In this document: positions 41,404-46,407 of the stretch, one piece after another
How positions within the stretch are numbered: position 1 is the first letter of the stretch
How the letters are laid out: every line of letters begins with the position of its first letter
The notes under the pieces: model-generated
What the model was told of the DNA's origin: nothing
Database searches by the model: none
The model's input: only the letters and a program-made list of their open reading frames with translations
Made by a program: the position numbers and the translations under genes
From: Streptomyces roseolus
GTDB taxonomy: Bacteria; Actinomycetota; Actinomycetes; Streptomycetales; Streptomycetaceae
Reading direction: 5' to 3'
Length of the DNA: 46,407 nt
NCBI RefSeq assembly: GCF_014649855.1
Contig: NZ_BMTV01000046.1
Location: 1-46,407, forward strand

Positions 41404-42433
41404 GCAGCAGGCGGGTGTGGGGCACCAGCTTGCGGTTGACGCTGGTGCTCTGCACGAAGATGGTGAAGTCCGCGTTCTGATCGGGCTTGACGCGCACCTC
41501 CTCGTCCGGCAGGCCCAGCAGGGCGCGGGCCTCGGGCCCCGTGTAGACGCGGTCGGTCTTCTTCTCCAGGACCGCGATCCGCTTCCGCGCCTGGATCTTC
41601 TCCGACTTGCTCAGCTGGTAGAAGGCGCACCCGGTCTTGTACGTGTGCCCGGACTCGGTGACCCACTCGCGGATCGCCACGTCCCGGGTCACCGGGATCA
41701 GCTGGTAACCGGACGCGTCGACCGGAGTGAGGCCGGCCGCCGCGATCGTCTCCTTGTTGACCGCGTCCGCGCCCACGGAGAAGACGGAACGCGACCCGCG
41801 GATGCCCTTGGCGCGCCCCACCATGAACTTCTCCGTCGCCTGCTGGATGACCTGGCCGGCCTCCTCCAGGCCCCGGGTGCTGGTGGCGTCCCAGACGGCC
41901 ACGTTGTCCTTCGGGAAGCCGCAGTTCATGGCCTCCCGCTTGCCCATCTGGTCCGGCACGAGCACGGCCAGCGTCCAGTTGTCGTCCTGCTCCTCGATCA
42001 TCTCGGCCACGGCCGACACCAGCGCCCGCGGGTTCGTGCTGGGCGCGTCGGGGCAGCGGTGGCTGGCGTTCTCCTGGCCGTCCGTCAGGACGAAGGTGAG
42101 GAAGCTGTGGTCGCCGTACAGCTGGGCCGTCTGCGCCAGCTCCCGCTGCGACTTCAGCGCCGCCGCCAGCAGCGAGGTCATGCCCCCGACGTTGTACAGC
42201 GCCTTCAGGGACGGCATCCGCAGCACGTCCTTGTCGTAGATGACGCACTGCACGGTGTCCGCGAACACGTACACCGTGACCCGCGTCTCCTGGTCCAGCT
42301 CCCGCGAACGGCGCGCGAGGTACTCGATCTGCTGGTCGGCGACCTCGACGACCTTCCCCCGCAGATGGGACATGGACGAACTGGCGTCCAGCACGAGCGC
42401 GACGTGGTTGATGTAGTTCTGGTTTCCGGACAT
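41393..42433 (-). CDS. von Willebrand factor A domain protein
   Basis: A 346-residue cytoplasmic protein. The ATG at 42433 has GGGGAG upstream (a TTG six bases earlier is also in frame). The vWA domain (about 8-215) has a complete metal-ion-dependent adhesion site: LDASSSM (Asp16, Ser18, Ser20), GGMTSLLAA (Thr) and LTDGQENAS (Asp). The C-terminal 130 residues contain YKTGCAFYQLSKSEKIQARKRIAVLEKKTDRVYTGPEARALLGLPDEEVRVKP, of unknown function. No signal peptide is present. Substrates or partners are unknown; similar proteins occur near phage-shock and stress functions, but no such neighbours are present here. Confidence 0.83.
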   Translation of the reverse strand: MSGNQNYINHVALVLDASSSMSHLRGKVVEVADQQIEYLARRSRELDQETRVTVYVFADTVQCVIYDKDVLRMPSLKALYNVGGMTSLLAAALKSQRELAQTAQLYGDHSFLTFVLTDGQENASHRCPDAPSTNPRALVSAVAEMIEEQDDNWTLAVLVPDQMGKREAMNCGFPKDNVAVWDATSTRGLEEAGQVIQQATEKFMVGRAKGIRGSRSVFSVGADAVNKETIAAAGLTPVDASGYQLIPVTRDVAIREWVTESGHTYKTGCAFYQLSKSEKIQARKRIAVLEKKTDRVYTGPEARALLGLPDEEVRVKPDQNADFTIFVQSTSVNRKLVPHTRLLLMH

Positions 42434-42535
42434 GGCCAACTCCCCGTCCTCGGCGGTGTGATGTCCTTACCGTCTCACCCACCACTGACAATCGGTCCGG
42501 ACGCCGCCCGCCGCCCCCTCGCCCTCCTCCGGGAC

Positions 42536-43078
42536 CTACGCCGTCCCGTCCGGCTTCCACTCGTGGGCGAGGAGGCCGAGCAGCACCTCGTCGAGGAACT
42601 CGCCCATGACCCAGGCCGACGACCGCAGCACGCCCTCGCGGACGAAGCCGTTGCGCTCGGCGGAGCGGAGCATCGCGTGGTTGTCCACGAGCGTCTCGAT
42701 CTGGAGCCGGCGCATGCCGCGCACGAGGAAGCCGTAATGGCACAGGGTCGCGACGCCGTCCGTGCCGTACCCCTTGCCGCGGGCGGACGGGAGCAGGCCC
42801 AGGCCGAGGTGCGCCGAGCGGTTGTGGTGGTCGACGCCCCAGAAGGACGCGGTGCCGACGAGCGCGCCGCTCTCCAGCTCCACCATCGAGAACGCGACCG
42901 CGTCGTCCCGGGTGTCGTCCCCGACGAGCCGGGGGTCCTCCGAGTCGGGGGCGAGGGGCCGCCACGGCCGGCCCTCGGCCCGCACGGTGCCGACGACGTC
43001 GTCGTACAGCTCCGTCCGCAGGATCGGGCCGTCCTCCTTGTGCCGGGCGCGCAGCCCGATCTTGCTTCCCTTCAGCAT
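42536..43078 (-). CDS. GNAT N-acetyltransferase (RimJ/RimL-like)
   Basis: A 180-residue acetyltransferase. The ATG at 43078 follows AGGAAG. The GNAT fold is clear: IGLRARHKEDGPILRTELYDDV, strand VGTASFWGVDHHNRSAHLGLGLLPSARGKGYGTDGVATLCHYGF with the acetyl-CoA loop ARGKGYGT, and IETLVDNHAMLRSAERNGFVREGVLR. It starts 46 bp after the stop codon of the threonyl-tRNA synthetase gene on the same strand and is probably in its operon. Substrate is unknown; a linked role in resistance or amino-acid stress is inferred only from position. Confidence 0.86.
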   Translation of the reverse strand: MLKGSKIGLRARHKEDGPILRTELYDDVVGTVRAEGRPWRPLAPDSEDPRLVGDDTRDDAVAFSMVELESGALVGTASFWGVDHHNRSAHLGLGLLPSARGKGYGTDGVATLCHYGFLVRGMRRLQIETLVDNHAMLRSAERNGFVREGVLRSSAWVMGEFLDEVLLGLLAHEWKPDGTA

Positions 43079-43124
43079 GGGAGCTTCCTGTCCTTCCTGC
43101 TCCGGCGGCGGCAATCGGATGTGA

Positions 43125-44336
43125 TCACCACAGGTCGGTGCGGTGGGCGGCGACGAGCGCGCCGATCCGGGCGAGGGCGGCGCCGGCCGGCTGCGGGGGC
43201 AGCCGGCGGCCGTCGCGCAGACGGAGGGAGACCTGGCCGTCGGCGGCCTCCCGGGGGCCGACGACGGCCACGTACGGGACCAGGCGGGCGGCGCGGATCC
43301 GGGCGCCGAGGGTGCCCTCGTCGGGGGCGGCGACCTTCGCGCGCAGGCCGGCGTCGGCGCAGCGTCCGGCCAGGGCACGGGCGGAGGGCAGTTCGGCGGC
43401 GGAGAGCGGGAGGACCACCAGCTGGGTGGGGGCCAGCCACGCGGGGAAGGCCCCGCCGTGGTGCTCGACGAGGTGGGCGACGGCCCGTTCCACGCTGCCG
43501 ACGACACTGCGGTGGACCATCACCGGGCGGTGCCGGGCGCCGTCCGCGCCGACGTAGCGCAGGCCGAAGCGTTCGGGCTGGTGGAAGTCGACCTGGACGG
43601 TCGAGAGGGTCGACTCCCTGCCCGCCCCGTCGGCGACCTGCACGTCGATCTTCGGTCCGTAGAACGCCGCCTCGCCCTCCACCGCCTCGTACGCGAGCCC
43701 GGAGGCGTCGAGGGCCTCGGTCAGCAGCGCGGTGGACCGCCGCCACAGCTCGGGCGCGTCCACGTACTTGCCCCCGGGGCCGGGCAGCGAGAGCCGGTAC
43801 CGGCTCGGGACGACGCCCATCGCCTCGTACGCCCGCCGGATCATCCCGAGCGCCGCCCCCGCCTCCCCGGCGACCTGCTCCACGGTGCAGAAGACGTGCG
43901 CGTCGTTGAGCTGGATGGCCCGCACCCGGGTCAGCCCGCCCAGGACCCCCGACGGCTCGGAGCGGTACATGCCGCCCAGCTCGGCCATCCGCAGGGGCAG
44001 CTCCCGGTGACTGCGCGACCGGGAGCGGAAGATGAGCGCGTGGTGCGGGCAGAGGCTCGGCCGCAGCACCACCTGCTCCCCGCCGAGCCGCATCGGCGGG
44101 AACATGTCGTCGCTGTAGTGCGACCAGTGCCCCGAGATCTCGTACAGCTCGCGCTTGCCGAGCACGGGCGAGTACACGTGCTGGTACCCCGCCCGCCGCT
44201 CGGCGTCACGGATGTACTCCTCCAGGGCGTGGCGTACGGCCGCGCCGTCGGGCAGCCAGTACGGCAGGCCCGCGCCGATCAGCGGGTCGGTGTCGAACAG
44301 GCCGAGCTCGCGGCCCAGTCGGCGGTGGTCGTGCAT
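43125..44336 (-). CDS. thrS: minimal threonyl-tRNA synthetase
   Basis: A 403-residue class II synthetase that charges tRNA-Thr. The ATG at 44336 has GAGGAG upstream. The zinc ligands are Cys96 (RPSLCPHH), His147 (NDAHVFC) and His275 (VMVHRS), with spacings close to those of E. coli ThrRS. Motif 2 (YRSEPSGVLGGLTRVRA) and motif 3 (HRSVVGSVERAVAHLVEHHGGAFPAWLAP) are present, followed by the anticodon-binding domain. The N-terminal TGS and editing domains of the ~650-residue housekeeping enzyme are absent, so it should not proofread Ser-tRNA-Thr. It is likely a second, conditionally used copy. Short second ThrRS copies are known as self-resistance or stress forms in bacteria. Expression is probably controlled by the leader peptide and hairpin upstream. 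Confidence 0.9.
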   Translation of the reverse strand: MHDHRRLGRELGLFDTDPLIGAGLPYWLPDGAAVRHALEEYIRDAERRAGYQHVYSPVLGKRELYEISGHWSHYSDDMFPPMRLGGEQVVLRPSLCPHHALIFRSRSRSHRELPLRMAELGGMYRSEPSGVLGGLTRVRAIQLNDAHVFCTVEQVAGEAGAALGMIRRAYEAMGVVPSRYRLSLPGPGGKYVDAPELWRRSTALLTEALDASGLAYEAVEGEAAFYGPKIDVQVADGAGRESTLSTVQVDFHQPERFGLRYVGADGARHRPVMVHRSVVGSVERAVAHLVEHHGGAFPAWLAPTQLVVLPLSAAELPSARALAGRCADAGLRAKVAAPDEGTLGARIRAARLVPYVAVVGPREAADGQVSLRLRDGRRLPPQPAGAALARIGALVAAHRTDLW

Positions 44337-44375
44337 GGCGGTCTCCTCGCGGTGAACGGGCGAGCGACCACGGCA

Positions 44376-44407
44376 CGAAGCCCCGGGGCACTCGCCCCGG
44401 GGCTTCG
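44376..44407 (-). terminator. attenuator stem-loop before thrS
   Basis: CGAAGCCCCGGGGC and its exact complement form a 14-bp stem with the 4-nt loop GAGT (on the transcribed strand), between the leader peptide stop and the synthetase start. No T-run follows. The CCGGGGC of its 5' arm could instead pair with GTCCCGG inside the leader coding region, giving a possible antiterminator. Confidence 0.7.
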
Positions 44408-44421
44408 GACTGAGACAACGG

Positions 44422-44475
44422 TCAGCGCGCCGGGACACTCTCCGGCGTCGTCGTCTCGGCGGCAGGCTGCTTCAT
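44422..44475 (-). CDS. Thr-rich leader peptide
   Basis: A 17-codon ORF, MKQPAAETTTPESVPAR, with three consecutive Thr codons (ACG ACG ACG, codons 8-10), ends 14 bp before a strong stem-loop that precedes a threonyl-tRNA synthetase gene. That is the classic arrangement for transcription attenuation: shortage of charged tRNA-Thr stalls the ribosome at the Thr codons and prevents hairpin formation. No Shine-Dalgarno precedes the ATG; TACCGT (44483-44488) lies 7 bp upstream, which fits a leaderless transcript starting at the ATG. Function is inferred from layout. Confidence 0.72.
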   Translation of the reverse strand: MKQPAAETTTPESVPAR

Positions 44476-44565
44476 GCGGGAGACGGTAGCGGGGACCGCG
44501 AACGCCCGCACCTCCTTTTCACCGGCGGGCGCGGTACGCGGCCGGCTCGCCCGTGGGCGGTTCGG

Positions 44566-45696
44566 CTACGCGGCGGGCGTGTACGAGAACCCGCCCTCGC
44601 CCTCGCCGCCCTCGCCCTCGGCGAACTCGCCTTCGGGGAACGCGCCCTCCTCGGGCATCATCGCGGCGGCGAAGGCGCCCATCAGCTCCTCCGGCTTCAG
44701 CTCCGTGGCGCCGGCCGGGGCCGTCGGCTCGGTGCCGGCGCTCAGCTTGAGCCCCAGCCCGATCTTCTTCCCCTTCGCGTTCTCGGTGAGCTTCGCGAGG
44801 TCGACGTACACCTCGGTCAGCTCGCCGTTCTTGAGCGTGAAGTCGGCGGTCACCTTGTCGGCCGGGACGTCCTTCAGGTCGGCGGCCGACGGCAGCTCCA
44901 CGCCGGGCGGCAGCTCCTCGGAGAACGGACGGATCTCGTCGACCAGGTCCGTGATCAGGGTGCGGAACGGCGCCGTCGCCGAGATGCGCTCCGTGCCGTC
45001 CTCGCCGCCGGCCGTCGTGAACTCGACGTCCCGGGCGACGACCTCGCGCAGGGCCTCGACCAGCTTCTTCTGGGTCTTGGCGTCCAGCGTGGGCGCGGGC
45101 GACGGCTCCGACTCCGGGGCCTCATCGCCCGGCGCCCGGCCCATTTCCTCGCCGGCCTTCTCCAGGGCCTTGTAGTCGACCTTGATCCACTCGCCCTCCA
45201 GGACCTTCTTGAAGGCCCCGGCCTCCGGCGGCAGTTCGTCGGTGGACGGCATGGGGGTGCCCATCGCCTCGCCGAGCGCCTCCACGTCGGACCGGAAGTA
45301 GGCGTAGTCGCCGACGAGCCGGTACTCGACCAGGTCGCCCTCCGGGACGCTGACCTTCATCGCCATCCCGACGAAGTCCTCCTCCCCGGACTCGTCGAGC
45401 GGCTTCTTCGACTCCACCGTGACGCTGAGCTTCGCCCCGCTGAGGAGTTCGGCGGCCTCGTCCGGGAGTTCCTCGCCGGGCTCGGGGTCGGAGGCGGCGT
45501 CCAGCTCCTCGAGGGTCGCGGCGTCGACGTCCAGGTCCAGTTCGAAGGAGAGCGACTTCTCCTTGCCGAGCTTCTCGAACGCCTGGTCCAGCTTCTTCCC
45601 GGCGGACAGCTGCTCGACCGTCCCGCAGGCGGCCGACCCCGCCAGGACGGCGCCGACGACGGCGGTGGCGGTGAGGGTCTTGCGTATGGCGCTGAT
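44566..45696 (-). CDS. secreted lipoprotein, start codon unclear
   Basis: About 376 residues. The N-terminus SAIRKTLTATAVVGAVLAGSAAC is a lipoprotein signal with Cys after SAA. The mature part is acidic and has a LolA/LppX-like pattern (KKLDQAFEKLGKEKSLSFELDLDVD..., GDYAYFRSDVEALGEAMG, GEWIKVDYKALE, DFTLKNGELTEVYVDLAKL), ending in a Glu/Gly-rich tail. It is likely anchored outside the membrane, binding a lipid or other hydrophobic ligand. The reading frame has no ATG, GTG or TTG at the expected place. GAGGAG is followed by CTC ATC ATC AGC, and the second ATC (45696) is ideally spaced. An in-frame GTG further upstream (near 45757) would give a long, odd N-terminus. Confidence 0.8.
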   Translation of the reverse strand: MSAIRKTLTATAVVGAVLAGSAACGTVEQLSAGKKLDQAFEKLGKEKSLSFELDLDVDAATLEELDAASDPEPGEELPDEAAELLSGAKLSVTVESKKPLDESGEEDFVGMAMKVSVPEGDLVEYRLVGDYAYFRSDVEALGEAMGTPMPSTDELPPEAGAFKKVLEGEWIKVDYKALEKAGEEMGRAPGDEAPESEPSPAPTLDAKTQKKLVEALREVVARDVEFTTAGGEDGTERISATAPFRTLITDLVDEIRPFSEELPPGVELPSAADLKDVPADKVTADFTLKNGELTEVYVDLAKLTENAKGKKIGLGLKLSAGTEPTAPAGATELKPEELMGAFAAAMMPEEGAFPEGEFAEGEGGEGEGGFSYTPAA

Positions 45697-45788
45697 GATG
45701 AGCTCCTCAAGAGTTCGATCACAGATGATCGACTGTGGTCGGCAGAGGAGACTCACGGCTCGGCCAGAGGGTTGTACGCCGGTTTCGA

Positions 45789-46322
45789 TCAGTCCGCCGC
45801 GATGCCGGGAGCCGGGCCGCCGGCGTCCCGCACGCCCCGCCACTGCTCGGCGCCGAACTCCTCGTACCGCTCGACCTCCGTGAAGCCCAGCCTCGCGGCG
45901 AGCCGCATCGCCCGGCCGTTGGCGGTCTGCGTGACGAGCGACACCGGCGCGCCGGGCCGCGCGTCCGCGAACCAGTCGAGCACCGCCCCGCACGCCTCGG
46001 CGGCGTATCCGTGCCCCCACGCCCGCGGCAGGAACAGATACCCGAGGTCGGTCCGCCCGTCCTTTCCGGGATCCAGCGTCACCACGCCGATCATCGCGCC
46101 GTCGCGCTCGACGACGAAGGCGCCGGGGCGGTTGCCCGGCACCTCGGGCATCGCCGCTTCCAGGTCCTCATGCGGCCGGGCGCCACCCACGTACGTCCCC
46201 ACCTCCGGCGAGGAGAACAGTTCGACGAAGGCCGGCCGGTCCTGGGCCGCCGACGCGCGCAGCACGAGCCGGTCGGTCCGCAGGGGGGCGGGCGGCCAGG
46301 AGCCGGATCCGAGTTCGGTCAT
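45789..46322 (-). CDS. GNAT N-acetyltransferase
   Basis: A 177-residue acetyltransferase of the RimJ/RimL type: LRTDRLVLRASAAQDRPAFVELFSSPEVGTYVGG at the start, then DGAMIGVVTLD, LGYLFLPRAWGHGYAAEACGAVLDWFAD with the acetyl-CoA loop RAWGHGYA, and LVTQTANGRAMRLAARLGFTEVERYEEFG. The ATG at 46322 has no Shine-Dalgarno; TAGCCT lies 7 bp upstream on the coding strand, suggesting a leaderless mRNA. An IS5-family element begins directly behind that hexamer, so the native -35 region is gone and expression may be altered. Substrate unknown. Confidence 0.87.
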   Translation of the reverse strand: MTELGSGSWPPAPLRTDRLVLRASAAQDRPAFVELFSSPEVGTYVGGARPHEDLEAAMPEVPGNRPGAFVVERDGAMIGVVTLDPGKDGRTDLGYLFLPRAWGHGYAAEACGAVLDWFADARPGAPVSLVTQTANGRAMRLAARLGFTEVERYEEFGAEQWRGVRDAGGPAPGIAAD

Positions 46323-46335
46323 GACGGGCAGGCTA

Positions 46336-46407
46336 GGGTCTGTTGCGAAAGTGGATCTTGTTCGTTGATGATCACGTCCTGTGGGACGTGGGGATCTGAC
46401 GAACGGC
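46336..46407 (+). mobile_element. left end of an IS5-family element (partial)
   Basis: GGGTCTGTTGCGAAAGT is a typical terminal sequence of IS5-family elements of Streptomyces. It is followed 45 bp later by the start of a transposase frame. Only the first 72 bp lie in the window. Confidence 0.75.
46381..46407 (+). CDS. IS5-family transposase, first 9 codons
   Basis: GTG at 46381 opens the frame MGRGDLTNG, matching the conserved start (GRGDLT) of IS5-family transposases. The gene runs off the window edge, so completeness cannot be judged. Confidence 0.7.

Noticed and set aside
44336..44475. A T-box riboswitch before thrS
   Set aside because: No AGGGTGG-type T-box core is present and the leader is too short; leader-peptide attenuation fits better.
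1..46407. CRISPR arrays, rRNA and tRNA genes
   Set aside because: No regularly spaced short repeats were seen, and no gap holds a recognisable tRNA or rRNA sequence.

Overview
The window is chromosomal DNA of a high-GC actinomycete, almost certainly a Streptomyces. Third codon positions are very GC-rich, GTG starts are common, and the families present are typical of that genus: a MsiK-dependent type of sugar ABC transporter without its own ATPase, DUF6343, GAF-SpoIIE phosphatases, a GntR-TetR fusion regulator and a YunG-like protein.

Left arm (334-15578, all on the minus strand). This reads as a saccharide-utilisation locus for alpha-1,3-glucan or nigeran, the fungal cell-wall glucans. In transcription order it holds a LacI-type regulator, two large secreted multidomain GH87 alpha-1,3-glucanases, a sugar-binding lipoprotein with two permeases, and a cytoplasmic GH13 alpha-glucosidase. 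Both GH87 genes have their own terminator hairpins. The transporter promoter carries a near-perfect 18-bp palindrome that is the best operator candidate. A decayed IS5-family transposase relic lies between the regulator and the first GH87 gene.

Mobile region (15790-24781). I reconstruct an 8,992-bp Tn3-family transposon with 38-bp terminal inverted repeats (36/38 identical) and a perfect 5-bp target duplication (GTACC). It carries a tnpA with a one-base frameshift beside its first catalytic Asp, a zinc-finger serine resolvase (tnpR) near the other end, and cargo that looks copper-related: a Csp-type 18-Cys copper-storage protein behind a perfect 30-bp palindrome, and a DUF305 membrane protein. 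Nested inside it is a second, transposase-less Tn3-type cassette of 1,923 bp (19151-21073) with its own 38-bp inverted repeats and perfect 5-bp duplication (GATGA). It carries a DUF6343 protein and a GAF-SpoIIE phosphatase and splits a small acidic ORF behind tnpA, which is restored exactly when the cassette is removed.

Right arm (24782-46322). This is ordinary Streptomyces gene content. It includes a YtcJ-like amidohydrolase with a LuxR regulator, a sirtuin, a VOC protein, a type-B carboxylesterase, a three-gene Hsp90-like/TPR block, a YunG-like pair, a GntR-TetR regulator divergent from a TetX-like FAD monooxygenase, a vWA protein, and a minimal threonyl-tRNA synthetase followed by a GNAT. 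Upstream of that synthetase is a 17-codon leader peptide with three consecutive Thr codons, followed by a 14-bp stem-loop, which is the classical layout of ribosome-mediated attenuation. A lipoprotein with no canonical start codon and a GNAT follow. The window ends 72 bp into a further IS5-family element whose end abuts the putative -10 box of that last gene.
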